Below are positions 50,249 to 59,245 of a DNA stretch of 64,000 nt, piece by piece (within the stretch, counting starts at the first letter, position 1; every line of letters starts with the position of its first letter). The stretch lies in NCBI RefSeq assembly GCF_042677945.1, contig NZ_JBHUDN010000026.1. One strand, given 5' to 3'. Made by a program: the position numbers and the translations under genes. Source of the DNA: Haloplanus litoreus. GTDB taxonomy: Archaea; Halobacteriota; Halobacteria; Halobacteriales; Haloferacaceae. A model generated the notes under the pieces. The model ran no database searches. It had not been told where the DNA came from and saw only the letters and a list, made by a program, of their open reading frames with translations.

Positions 50249-51000
50249 GTTCGTCAGAGCCCGCAATCGAAGCCAACGCGGTGACCAAGGAGTACGGCGA
50301 CGTTCGCGCCGTCGATAGCCTCGATCTGACAGTCGAGCGCGGCGAAACGTACGGATTTCTCGGCCCGAACGGTGCGGGCAAATCGACGACGATCGGACTG
50401 TTGCTCGATTATCTGCGACCGACTGCAGGAACGGTTCGCGTCCTCGGTCGCGATCCACGACGTGACATCGTCGAGGTTCACGACCGGGTCGGGGTGCTTC
50501 CGGATCGATTCGGTCTCTACGAGGACCGATCCGCCCGTCAGCACGTCGCGTTCGTCGCAGAGACGAAACGCGTCGACGACGATCCGGCAGCACTCCTCGA
50601 ACGCGTTGGACTCGGAGATGCCGTCGACGACGATGCGGGCGAGTTCTCCAGTGGAATGGAGCAACGGTTGGCGCTCGCGATGGCGCTCGTCGGCGACCCC
50701 GAACTACTCATCCTGGACGAACCGTTCAGCGGCCTCGACCCACACGGCGTCCGGCGAGTGCGGGAAATCGTCCACGAGGAGACCCAGCGTGGTGCAACGG
50801 TGTTCTTTTCCAGTCACGTTCTCGGGCAGGTCGAACTGGTCTGTGACCGGATCGGTGTCCTCCACGAGGGGCAGTTCGTTGCCGAGGGAACGCTCGATGA
50901 ACTCCGAAATCGGACTGCATCTCCCGAGGACGCGACGATGGAAGACGTGTTCGTCGAACTCACTGACGCTCGTGTCGACGACGGGGGTGAGCCGCGATGA
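50245..51000 (+). CDS. ABC transporter ATP-binding protein
   Basis: This 251-residue ATPase has Walker A GPNGAGKSTT (about 40-49), a Q-loop-region substitution, signature FSSGMEQRLALAMAL in place of LSGGQ, Walker B LLILDEPFSGLDP, and the H-loop Ser-His in VFFSSHVLGQVE. The first-subgroup ABC-2 exporter layout (CcmA/NosF-like) fits. It overlaps both the permease upstream and the lipoprotein downstream (ATGA at 50997), giving a three-gene coupled operon. Confidence 0.95.
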   Translation: MSSSEPAIEANAVTKEYGDVRAVDSLDLTVERGETYGFLGPNGAGKSTTIGLLLDYLRPTAGTVRVLGRDPRRDIVEVHDRVGVLPDRFGLYEDRSARQHVAFVAETKRVDDDPAALLERVGLGDAVDDDAGEFSSGMEQRLALAMALVGDPELLILDEPFSGLDPHGVRRVREIVHEETQRGATVFFSSHVLGQVELVCDRIGVLHEGQFVAEGTLDELRNRTASPEDATMEDVFVELTDARVDDGGEPR

Positions 51001-51578
51001 AGCGCCGAACGTTCTTGACGGCGAGTACGCTGTCCGTCGCTGGTCTCTCCGGATGTCTCGGTGATACCGAATATCGAATTACCAACACGGCTACGGAGAC
51101 GTCTCCGGACTCGCTCTCGCTGTCAGTACGCATCGCAGTCGCTGGCGCGACGGTCGAACATCCGGCCGCACTCACGCTCACGCTGGAGAACACGGTCGAC
51201 GACCCGATTCGAATCCGGAGCTACGGCGTCTGGCCATTCGGCGTCCTCGCACTCGCTCCGTCGCCGACACCCGGTGAAGACACGTGGAAGACGACGCTGT
51301 ACTCCCCATCGTACGAGGCATCCACCCGCGTAGAAGTCGACCGTGGCGGGTCGTCGATGTCGTTGGATGGGACGCCGATAACCCGACCGCTCAATTCCGG
51401 TGAGAGTATCAGCAGACGATATGAACTTCACGGCGACGACCTCCCAAGCGCGGGGACGCACTACATCGTGGAGAAGTTCGATGGACGAGCCTCACGGTAT
51501 TCGAGGGATGACGACTGGGAAACGCTCGAGTCCCAGATCCGTCTCAGTATCGAAGAAAAACGACGATTGCCGATGTAG
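50997..51578 (+). CDS. Lipoprotein of the ABC operon
   Basis: This 193-residue protein starts MKRRTFLTASTLSVAGLSGC: a twin-arginine motif and lipobox LSGC give a Tat lipoprotein. The mature part is a beta-sandwich-like domain (LTLTLENTVDDPIRIRSYGV ... SISRRYELHGDDLPSAGTHY). Its start overlaps the ATPase stop, so it may be an extracytoplasmic accessory of the exporter. No ligand can be inferred. Confidence 0.82.
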   Translation: MKRRTFLTASTLSVAGLSGCLGDTEYRITNTATETSPDSLSLSVRIAVAGATVEHPAALTLTLENTVDDPIRIRSYGVWPFGVLALAPSPTPGEDTWKTTLYSPSYEASTRVEVDRGGSSMSLDGTPITRPLNSGESISRRYELHGDDLPSAGTHYIVEKFDGRASRYSRDDDWETLESQIRLSIEEKRRLPM

Positions 51579-51652
51579 GAGGGGCACTTCGATACGGGGC
51601 CTGCTCCGAAAGCCGAACGCTTTCGTGTCGTCTACTCGACTTTCGCAGTCGA

Positions 51653-52460
51653 ATGCCCCCGCTATCGCGTCGCGCCCTCCTCGCGACTATGGCCGCCGGA
51701 ACTGCTGGCACGTCTGCTGGCTGTTCTGGATGGATAGACGACTCATCGACGAATGGGAACGCTCCATCTGAGCTTGCAAACCGCACCGTATTCGCTGCTG
51801 AAGGAGTCACCCTGCCACGAGCCGAGAGCCTCGACAGAACCGCCAATCCATCGAATGCCGACGTTGCGGTCTATCCGGCCGATGCGAGCGTCGATTCCAT
51901 CACCGACTCTTCTTCAGGCTGAGACTGCCACGGCAGTCGTTGGAGCCGACGCACAGGCAGCCCTGATGGAGGCGTGCGCGGCCGATGGCCGTTCGTACGG
52001 CTTCGCCCGCAACAGTTGGGGTCCGGAAACGTCCGTCGTCGCTGCCACCCCGAGCGGCGACCGTATCGACACCCACCTGTTCGTCGGTGTCGACCTCCCG
52101 GACGATCTGCTCTGGGAACTCGACGACGCTCTCGTGACTACTGGACCGGAATGCACGCTTCGGCAGAACAGTTCGGAGCACTCAGAACGATTCACGGAGG
52201 ACACACAGCCGGTCAGCATCTCGCGCATCCGCGGCGTGAACGACGTCGGCGGGTTCGATCGCTGGGATCGCGTTCGCGCAATGAGACACGCCGACGGTGC
52301 CAGCGTGCCGTCATCACCACCGACACCGTCGAAAAACAGTTCAGTTACACCGCAAATGGACGCTTCAGGTGGCGAAAGTCGGGGCTGTTCGACGATGACC
52401 TGTGGCACCACCAACACGCCAAGGCGCGCGGTCTGGTACCCACGCTGGTGAGCAGAAGCG
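51653..52460 (+). pseudogene. Tat lipoprotein gene with two compensating frameshifts
   Basis: Frame 1 reads MPPLSRRALLATMAAGTAGT then SAGCSG (a Tat lipobox), down to DADASV-like sequence near 51905. The coding sense then moves to the next frame (TLLQAETATAVVGADAQAAL ... THLFVGVDLPDDLLWELDDA). Near 52300 it returns to frame 1 (AVITTDTVEKQFSYTANGRF ... DDDLWHHQHAKARGLVPTLV). At least two 1-nt shifts are needed, so the gene is inactive. I do not recognise the family. Confidence 0.65.
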
Positions 52461-52511
52461 TTCGTTACGTCTTCCGCAGTTCTCCGGCGTGTATCGGGTT
52501 CCTGTTCAGGG

Positions 52512-53225
52512 CTAGGCCTGCATCGACGCCTCGCCAGCTCCCGACTGGTCCTCGAAGTCCCCCCTGATTCGTCGAAGTACGGAGCCTATCAAGAAGCCCA
52601 TCACTCCCAGTGGGAGACCGATCACCACAGCAACCATCAGACCGATGGCTGTCGCGTCGGGGATTCCGACTGTGCCATAGTACTCGGTCGTGAGTCCATA
52701 GCGCGCGAATCCGATACCGAACGTCGGCGCCATCGCGAGGACGGTGGCTGGGATCAATCCTGAATTGAAGACCGTGAACAGAGTAGCAACAGCAACGATT
52801 GCGGCGACGCCTACGAAGACGAGCGGTTCCGGATTCGCTCCCGTCCACGTACCGACTGCCATCGACTCGATATGGCGGTAACTGGAGCTGGTCACGACCC
52901 ACCACTCGGTTCCAAAGGCGAGGAACGGTGCGCTCAGGAAGGCCACGACCGAGATCTCCTGGCGAATCCCGAGGAGACCATTCGTCACGCGTTCCAGCAC
53001 ACGTCTCGTTCTCTCGGCCCCGAAAACAGCGCTGAAGGAGTCAGACAGAGTGCTCGTTACTGAGCCAGCCCAGCGTCGCACCTTCCGAGTTATGTTTCTG
53101 GTCTGCCCCGCTACCCACGAGCAACCGCTGTATACCCAGCCAAACAGGGCGAACAGGTAGCGATAGATCGCTCGTAGCCAATTGCGGGCGGTGGTTCCAT
53201 CGAATTCTATCTGCATAGTCGACAT
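52512..53225 (-). CDS. Membrane protein, hypothetical
   Basis: This 237-residue protein starts MSTMQIEFDGTTARNWLRAI. It has one N-terminal hydrophobic segment (YLFALFGWVYSGCSWVAG), a basic amphipathic region (TRNITRKVRRWAGS), and four to five C-terminal helices ending with GLMVAVVIGLPLGVMGFLIG. The start at 53225 is preferred to the frame opening at 53294. Unknown function. Confidence 0.65.
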   Translation of the reverse strand: MSTMQIEFDGTTARNWLRAIYRYLFALFGWVYSGCSWVAGQTRNITRKVRRWAGSVTSTLSDSFSAVFGAERTRRVLERVTNGLLGIRQEISVVAFLSAPFLAFGTEWWVVTSSSYRHIESMAVGTWTGANPEPLVFVGVAAIVAVATLFTVFNSGLIPATVLAMAPTFGIGFARYGLTTEYYGTVGIPDATAIGLMVAVVIGLPLGVMGFLIGSVLRRIRGDFEDQSGAGEASMQA

Positions 53226-53391
53226 TGAGGTGATCCACCTATCAAAGATTGGATGACTATAACGTTCGTCGTAGTCTATCGATTCACGTTCCATCGACTT
53301 CGCATTCCAGCCATCCAGTCAACGGAGATCTCACAGACCAACAGCAAGCGAGACCGGCATCACTTTTGATGGCGGTATATCACTCACTTCT

Positions 53392-54330
53392 GTGCCAGCC
53401 CTCCACTCCCGACGACAGTTGCTCTCCCTGTTCGGTGCGACAGTTTCCTCGAGCAGGGTTGCCGCAGGGACGCCCGAAGACCAGTCCGAAACTGTCGGAG
53501 TCACAGCAACCGAGACGGACCAGCGGACACAGCCTCCGATCGGAAACCACCATACGAGTGGTGTCGCACCAGCACGAACCGGCTACGACACGGACGAATC
53601 CCGACCACGAGCACCGATTTCTCGTCGCTGGTGCTCGGGACCGAAGTCGCACATCGTCAGTCTGAGGTCGCAGTCGTAGACGGAACGGTGCTGTCAGCGA
53701 CCTCACAAGGGCTTCGCGCGCTTGACGCCCGCAGCGGCGAACGCCGGTGGCAAGTAGGGATCGGCGGCGGGGCTCCGACGATTCGTGATGGGCGGGTGTA
53801 CGTCGCTACCAAAGGTGCAGTGTACTGTCTCGGGTTCGATTCGGGGCGCGAGCTATGGACTCGCCGATTGTCCAACGTGACAGGTGAGCCGTTGCTTCTC
53901 GACGTCGACACGCAGGGAACGAAGGTGCTCATCGTCACCGAACGAACGATGAAGACGGATATACCGAAGGTGCGGTGTTGCACGCCCTAGACGCTTCGAC
54001 GGGTCAGACTTCGTATCGTATTTCTAGCGAGACGTCCGCGATATACGGCTACTTGACCGGTCGTGGGACGTACGTATACGGTGGAACGACGACCGGACCT
54101 GTCGTTGCGTTCGGCCTCGATGCACGCGAGGTCGCATGGCAGTCGTACCTCGACGAGTACGTCAATTCGGTCGCAGTGACGGAAGAGAGCGTCTTCGCTG
54201 GAAGTCACGCAGGAATCGTGGCCGCGCTCGATCGGATCACGGGGGACGAACGCTGGCGCACGACGCTGGGGGGTGACGAGATCGCCGTTCGATCCCGACC
54301 GGCGGTCGCAACGAGGATGCTATCGGCCAT
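53392..54330 (+). pseudogene. PQQ-like beta-propeller protein gene, frame-broken
   Basis: Three frames carry successive parts: an export signal (MPALHSRRQLLSLFGATVSS), then from about 53631 propeller blades (VVDGTVLSATSQGLRALDAR then SGERRWQVGIGGGAPTIRDG), then from about 53950 more blades (GAVLHALDASTGQTSYRISS, VAALDRITGDERWRTTLGGD). ALDA-x-G-x-x-x-W repeats define a PQQ-type WD-like propeller. Shifts near 53630 and 53945 break it, and the blades stop at about 54290, so the C-terminus is lost too. The ancestral protein was probably exported. Confidence 0.75.
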
Positions 54331-54405
54331 TATATCGGATTTCTCCGCCTCTCCACTCGTTTCTTCGGTCGTTGTCATGTCTATATGACTCCATCGGCGA
54401 GCAAT

Positions 54406-54879
54406 TCATGCGAACGGAGCGTCCTCGTGATTCGAGACGGTGTGTTGGATCATCACCTCGTCGACGCCGACACGCTCAGTAAGTTGCTCCAAGAGCCCGG
54501 CGAGTGTCTCGGGGCTTCCAGAAATCGCACGCGGTCTGCAGCGGGCGATCCGTTCGCCCGTCCGAGCCCCGCGTCGATACGATCCGGAGCGAGTGCACCG
54601 AGGACGCCGAACTGTTCGGCGACTTTGAATGGGCTGTAGTGGTTGAGTAATATTGCCCCCGACCCGAGTCGGATCGAGTCCGTCTCGGCGGCGAGATGTC
54701 CGAGCAACACCCCGGGAGCCACCCCTGCGATGGAGTCTGCCATGCCGTGGTGCTCGGCACCCAGAGCCGTGAGTAGCCGGGCTGCTCAGCCTGTTTGGCG
54801 GCCTCGACGGTGTTGGCGTACCAGTACTCGCCGTCCCGTCGTTTGGCACGGGCGACAGGTCGACGACGGAGAGATCCAT
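54406..54879 (-). pseudogene. LLM-class (luciferase-like) flavin oxidoreductase gene, broken
   Basis: Minus-strand pieces in different frames read MDLSVVDLSPVPNDG (54879), then GEYWYANTVEAAKQAEQPGY, then AAETDSIRLGSGAILLNHYS then PFKVAEQFGVLGALAPDRID then AGLGRANG, and finally TLAGLLEQLTERVGVDEVMI. Together they are the start, the flavin-binding core and the end of an F420/FMN-dependent luciferase-like monooxygenase. The gene is far shorter than the family's 320-350 residues and has several frameshifts plus a large internal deletion. An operator-like site lies 26 bp upstream. Confidence 0.75.
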
Positions 54880-54904
54880 ACTCGAGCACGACGACGCTGC
54901 GAGT

Positions 54905-54920
54905 TAACTGTTTGGTTAGT
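54905..54920. promoter_or_regulatory. TetR-operator-like site upstream of the LLM remnant
   Basis: TAACTGTTTGGTTAGT differs at two positions from TAACTGATTGATTAGT at 56228-56243 in the TetR intergenic region. Its place just before the start of the luciferase-like remnant suggests that gene once belonged to the same regulon. Confidence 0.5.
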
Positions 54921-55574
54921 CTATCCCCCTTTCGATGCGGTTTTGATGTTCCTTCTACGAGACGTCTCTAAGAGTGACCACCAATATTTCCCGGTATACG
55001 GCTTAGAAAGCGCTCTAATTGAAAACCTTTTCCCGACTTATCAAGCAATTAGCTAGTGTCAGAGATACTCCTCCTCACTCTATTTATCTTGCCCAATAGG
55101 GACCCTTCAAACCGATTGACTCAATCAGACGTGAGATACGTCGACTGGCAGGCCGCACCCGCATAGATAGTTCATTCCGACGAGAGTTTGTCTCCGATCC
55201 AGAGGAGCTCTAGTGCGGGAGAACGGGCAGAATCATGATAACTACCGGAGCAGCGATTAGATATCCAAGTACACTCATTTGTGTGTTTGACTGGTCCGTT
55301 CGGGAGCGATTTACCGATCTCGTCACACAGACCACTATCTTCTCTTTCACCAAAAACTAACCGTTTAATAAGTATTTATGGAGGGAGCTTTCCTCTATGC
55401 GTGAATATTCGTGCTTGAAGGTGATCTCACAACTAAATATATGATTAGCAAGGCCGACGGCGAACGAGCCGGTTCGACCAGTATTCGGACGTACGTCCAC
55501 CATACTACCAGGAAAATGCAGGTGAGATCCAGTATCTCTAGGAAAGTCAGTTCCAACCGCCAGTCTGACACCGT
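54921..55574. other. Intergenic region with few features
   Basis: About 650 bp between the LLM remnant and the TetR gene hold no clear gene apart from a possible 22-codon reading at 55210-55278. The region is A/T-rich in patches (for example AACCGTTTAATAAGTATTTA near 55359-55378). Reading frames on the plus strand near 55411 look random. Confidence 0.35.
55210..55278 (-). CDS. Possible 22-residue hydrophobic peptide
   Basis: The minus strand reads MSVLGYLIAAPVVIMILPVL then PH and a stop: one uninterrupted hydrophobic segment with a clean ATG. Composition suits a tiny membrane peptide, but the length is too short to be sure it is translated. Confidence 0.25.
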   Translation of the reverse strand: MSVLGYLIAAPVVIMILPVLPH

Positions 55575-56165
55575 CTACCGCAACATCGCATCGACGTACT
55601 CACTCGCCGTTTGCCGGGCTGTTTCGAGTGATTCGAGATCGTCTAACACCACTGCCCGTGTCCGGCCCCCGTCGACGATAGTCATCAGTGAGCGAGTTAT
55701 ATGATCGGCATCGACGTCATTGAACACGCCTTCGTCGATCCCGTGATTGACGACTGCTTTGAGCATATACCGGATATACTCGTCGTTCTGCTCGAAGCGC
55801 TTACTGAACGCGTCCTTGTACGGAGCCTGACTCCGCATTTCCAACAGTGCAACCGAGAGATCGGGGTTCTCCTGGGGCTTGACGAGAAGTTCATCGAGCA
55901 GCAATTCCAATCGCTCCTCCGGATCGGTCGTCTCAACGTCGTGTATCGAATCGACGAATCGTTCTAGGAGATAATCGAGAAAGGCCGCGAGGAGTTCATC
56001 CTTCGTGTCGTAATAGTAGTGTACTGCAGCCGTGGATTTTCCGTATTCGTCCGCAATCCGCTGTATCGTGAGATCGGCGTACCCGTGTTTGCGAAGGGCC
56101 TGGTACGTTGCCTCCATGATCGCCTCGTCAGGTCCCGAGAAGGTCCGGTCCGTTGGTTCGGCCAT
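55575..56165 (-). CDS. TetR/AcrR-family transcriptional regulator
   Basis: This 196-residue protein has an N-terminal TetR HTH (MEATYQALRKHGYADLTIQR then IADEYGKSTAAVHYYYDTKD) and an all-helical ligand-binding part (LLEMRSQAPYKDAFSKRFEQ). It is divergent from a second TetR/MATE operon, with operator-like palindromes in the shared space. It likely represses one or both units, with a small hydrophobic or cationic inducer. Confidence 0.93.
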   Translation of the reverse strand: MAEPTDRTFSGPDEAIMEATYQALRKHGYADLTIQRIADEYGKSTAAVHYYYDTKDELLAAFLDYLLERFVDSIHDVETTDPEERLELLLDELLVKPQENPDLSVALLEMRSQAPYKDAFSKRFEQNDEYIRYMLKAVVNHGIDEGVFNDVDADHITRSLMTIVDGGRTRAVVLDDLESLETARQTASEYVDAMLR

Positions 56166-56227
56166 TAGAAATTGGTTTGACCTATGGTTGGATAACGATT
56201 GTGACTCACGCGACGAACCCAGAGGGA

Positions 56228-56245
56228 TAACTGATTGATTAGTTA
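56228..56245. promoter_or_regulatory. TetR-type operator 1
   Basis: TAACTGATTGATTAGTTA is an imperfect palindrome (TAACT / AGTTA arms). It lies about 63 bp upstream of the minus-strand TetR ATG and about 110 bp upstream of the plus-strand TetR. It is echoed at 54905-54920. Confidence 0.6.
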
Positions 56246-56312
56246 GTGCGAATTCCGGAGAAAGTCCCTAACAACAACATGTGATGGACTAACGTTCCTC
56301 TCGAAGGCTTTT

Positions 56313-56335
56313 TGACTAATTAGTTAGTAAGTTAG
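56313..56335. promoter_or_regulatory. TetR-type operator 2
   Basis: TTGACTAATTAGTTAG then TAAGTTAG contains the perfect 10-bp palindrome ACTAATTAGT at 56315-56324 and lies immediately before the first codons of the plus-strand TetR gene. A repressor bound here would block that promoter directly, fitting autoregulation. Confidence 0.6.
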
Positions 56336-56338
56336 TGT

Positions 56339-56941
56339 AGCAGCCACGATGATACAGCCACTGAAATTCTTGAGGCGACGTACTGGGCGCTCTGCCAGCA
56401 CGGGTACGCCGACCTCACTCTCGAAGACATCGCGGACGAGGCAGACCGGAGTAAGGCATCCATTCATTACTACTACGACACCAAAGAGAACCTCTTCATC
56501 GAATTTCTCAAAGTTCTGTACGAACGATACACTGCGCGGCTTCCGTCCGCCGACGGGGGGACACCGCGTGAACAACTCTATGCGCTCCTCGAGACGGTCC
56601 TCACTGACGAGGAAGCCGCGCCCGGTCAAGAGATCCGAATCGCCCTACTCGAAGTGAAGGCGCAAGCGCCGTACAGCGACGCCATCCAGACGCAACTCTC
56701 CAACTTCGATGAGATACTCTTCGAACGGCTACGAGACGTCATCGCAGCTGGCGTCGAGAGCGACGACTTCGACACAACGGTAGAACCGGCCCCCGCTGCT
56801 GACTTCCTCGTGACGGCCATCACGGGTGCCCATACGCGGCGAGTCGCCATGGAGTATTCATATGAGCAGCTGTACGAGGCGATTACGCGGTACGCCGAGA
56901 GAGATCTGCTCGCACCCGAACAATCGGAGGTGGCCCACTAA
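56339..56941 (+). CDS. TetR/AcrR-family regulator lacking a clear start codon
   Basis: In the frame ending at 56941 the sequence reads HDDTATEILEATYWALCQHG then YADLTLEDIADEADRSKASI then HYYYDTKENLF, a normal TetR HTH, and ends ERDLLAPEQSEVAH. An in-frame TAG at 56333 closes the frame upstream and no ATG/GTG/TTG exists before the HTH. A GTG at 56335 lies one base out of frame; deleting T56338 would give GTG AGC AGC. So the gene is either inactivated by one inserted base or starts unusually. A GTG at 56654 would drop the DNA-binding domain. Its stop overlaps the MATE start (TAATG). Confidence 0.75.
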   Translation, partial: SSHDDTATEILEATYWALCQHGYADLTLEDIADEADRSKASIHYYYDTKENLFIEFLKVLYERYTARLPSADGGTPREQLYALLETVLTDEEAAPGQEIRIALLEVKAQAPYSDAIQTQLSNFDEILFERLRDVIAAGVESDDFDTTVEPAPAADFLVTAITGAHTRRVAMEYSYEQLYEAITRYAERDLLAPEQSEVAH

Positions 56942-58407
56942 TGGAGGTTCGAAGTCGCATTTCCTCCCTGTTCAAGGGCCCTGAAGAGTTCGACCTGACA
57001 TCGGGTAGTATCGGGAAGCCTCTGTTTTTCCTGTCGATGCCGATCGTCGTAACGAACCTCTTCCAGACCGCCTACAACCTCGCGGACACGTTCTGGCTCG
57101 GCCAGTATAGCACAGACGCACTGGCGGCGATCAGCTTTGCGTTCCCGATGGTGTTCCTGCTCATCTCACTCGGGATGGGTATCTCCGTCGCTGGCAGCGT
57201 GCTCGTCGCCCAGTTTACTGGTGCGAACGAGGACCGCGAAGCCGAGTACGCCGCCTCGCAAACGGTAACATTCGCCATTATTGTGTCAGTGATTCTCGGC
57301 ATCGTGGGCTACTTCGGCGTCGATACGTTTCTCGCCCTGTTGGGTGCGTCGCAGGACGTTCTGCCGATGGCGACTAGCTACATGGAAGTCATCTCGCTGG
57401 GCCTGCTGTTCATGTTCGGCTTCTTCGTCTTCGTCGCGCTCATGCGAGGGTACGGCGATACGATCACGCCGATGCTTGTCATGTTCGGCTCGGTTGTGCT
57501 CAACATCATCATCGATCCGTTTCTCATCTTCGGGTGGACAGTCGTCGAAAACGCACCGCTCGTCGGCACGCTCTCCTTTCCTGAACTGGGGATCCAGGGT
57601 GCTGCCATCGCGACCGTGTTCTCGCGTGCCCTTGCCCTCTTCGTCGGGCTTGCGATCATGTTTCGGGGGAACCGTGGAGTCCAGATCCATCTCCGGGACA
57701 TGGTGCCGGATCTCTCGTACCTCCGGCGGCTTGTCCGCATCGGCCTGCCAGCATCGATCGAGGGTACGGGGCGGGCGCTGTCGATGAACCTGCTGTTGGT
57801 CATCGTTGCGCTCTTTCCGGACACGGTGGTCGCCGCCTACGGGATCGGGACGCGCGTGTTCTCGGTTATCTTCCTGCCGGCTATCGCCGTCGCTCGCGGT
57901 GTGGAAACGATGACTGGCCAGAACATGGGGGCCGACAAACCGGACCGGGCAGAACACGCAGCGAACCTCGCAGCGACGGTGCTGTTCGGCGTGCTGACTG
58001 TCGCGGGCATCCTCGTCTGGGTGACCGCTGAACCGATCGCCGATCTGTTCACGACGAACCCCGAGGTCGTCGGGATCACCGCCCAGTTCATCCGGTACGT
58101 TGCGCTGACTTTCGGGTTCATCGGCATCACGCGGGCCTACACGGGGAGTTTCCGAGGTGCCGGTAAGACGCTCACTGCCGCGGCCATCTCCGTGTTGATG
58201 CTCGGTGTCATCCGCTTCCCGATTGCGTGGGTCGCTGCCGATCCGCTCGGGGAACCCGGCATCTGGCTGTCGTTCGCCATCTCGAACGTTACTGGAGCGC
58301 TCATCGCTTACGCGTGGTACCGCCGGGGAACGTGGCACGAGAGTGACCTGACCGAAGCAAGAGTCGATCTCAACGAAACGAGCGTTGAGGCAGCTGGTTC
58401 CGACTGA
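56941..58407 (+). CDS. MATE-family efflux transporter
   Basis: This 488-residue protein has twelve helices in two halves and MATE signatures: FFLSMPIVVTNLFQTAYNLA then DTFWLGQYSTDALAAISFAF, VAQFTGANEDREAEYAASQ, and GVETMTGQNMGADKPDRAEH in the second half. It should export cationic or hydrophobic drugs using Na+ or H+ gradients. It overlaps the TetR gene by one base and is probably regulated by it. Length and start are typical. Confidence 0.95.
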   Translation: MEVRSRISSLFKGPEEFDLTSGSIGKPLFFLSMPIVVTNLFQTAYNLADTFWLGQYSTDALAAISFAFPMVFLLISLGMGISVAGSVLVAQFTGANEDREAEYAASQTVTFAIIVSVILGIVGYFGVDTFLALLGASQDVLPMATSYMEVISLGLLFMFGFFVFVALMRGYGDTITPMLVMFGSVVLNIIIDPFLIFGWTVVENAPLVGTLSFPELGIQGAAIATVFSRALALFVGLAIMFRGNRGVQIHLRDMVPDLSYLRRLVRIGLPASIEGTGRALSMNLLLVIVALFPDTVVAAYGIGTRVFSVIFLPAIAVARGVETMTGQNMGADKPDRAEHAANLAATVLFGVLTVAGILVWVTAEPIADLFTTNPEVVGITAQFIRYVALTFGFIGITRAYTGSFRGAGKTLTAAAISVLMLGVIRFPIAWVAADPLGEPGIWLSFAISNVTGALIAYAWYRRGTWHESDLTEARVDLNETSVEAAGSD

Positions 58408-58504
58408 TTCGGATCCGATCCATCCGTCGCAGATCGACCGTCGGCTAAAGTAGGTGCCCAGCGACGCAGACGAAGTCGGACTCTCTCGTCCGCGAAATAC
58501 TGTA

Positions 58505-58548
58505 CTAACTCCCCGGTAGGTGGTACCTAACTCCCCGGTAGGTGGTAC
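58505..58548. repeat. Perfect 22-bp tandem duplication
   Basis: Two identical 22-bp units (58505-58526 and 58527-58548), each containing CCCCGGTAGGTGGTAC, lie about 100 bp after the MATE stop. They may be replication-slippage products or a paired binding site. Confidence 0.8.
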
Positions 58549-59245
58549 GGGCGGTTAGTGGTGGACGTACACGACTCACGGTCCAATCGGTGGGGTTCCG
58601 ATCCCATCCTTCCGGCTGTCGCGGCGATCGAACGCTAACTGAAGCTTGTAGCTGTGTATTATCCACCGAGATTTAATATACGATATTTTACTATTCATAG
58701 AATATGTTCGATATCAATTTTATTTTATAGTAATGAATCCGGAATTGACACCGTTCTTCGTTTGGGGACGATCGATAACTCACATAGAAATATAGACAAG
58801 AAATCCGATATTATTGTGTCAATATAGGGATCTATTGGGGATAATTCACTGAATATCTTTATTATTGTTAGAATACTGTGATGGGTCTTTCGCTCGTTCA
58901 GAATTGACGCTATCTTGTAGCCAATTAGCCGCTATTACTTACTCTCCCGTCGTATGAACTGATCTTCACCTACTATCGAGACGGATCGATCATGATGTCT
59001 CCGTGAGCTTCGCCTGATTCCACTTTCCTACTACCATCGGTTAATTTACTATTATTTTATATTTATATTTTCATGTATTCAAAATTTGTTGCCTGAGAGC
59101 TATATTCACACTCCTATACGAGGGATTCGTACTATACCGAGGCGGCCGAATGATATCACAGACATCCAGAATAGGTTTGTCACGTCCGCTAACTAACTCG
59201 ATCGACTCCCGTAACGCGTATATGTGAGTCTCCAATTCATCAGGT
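58549..59245. other. AT-rich intergenic segment
   Basis: About 700 bp with unusually low GC for this genome (runs such as TTAATATACGATATTTTACT near 58672-58691 and ATTATTTTATATTTATATTT near 59051-59070). No gene is supported on either strand. Such composition suggests acquired DNA or a replication/partition-type region beside the rdfA-SMC pair. Confidence 0.5.

Noticed and set aside
55411..55704. 97-codon plus-strand frame near the TetR gene
   Set aside because: It overlaps the TetR C-terminus antisense and shows no protein-like pattern.
57286..58338. 350-codon minus-strand frame inside the MATE gene
   Set aside because: Composition is His/Asp/Arg-rich as expected for an antisense shadow; the plus-strand MATE protein is unambiguous.
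58505..58548. Possible start of a CRISPR array
   Set aside because: There are only two units with no spacer between them, so it is a simple tandem duplication; no repeat-spacer pattern or cas gene is seen anywhere in the window.
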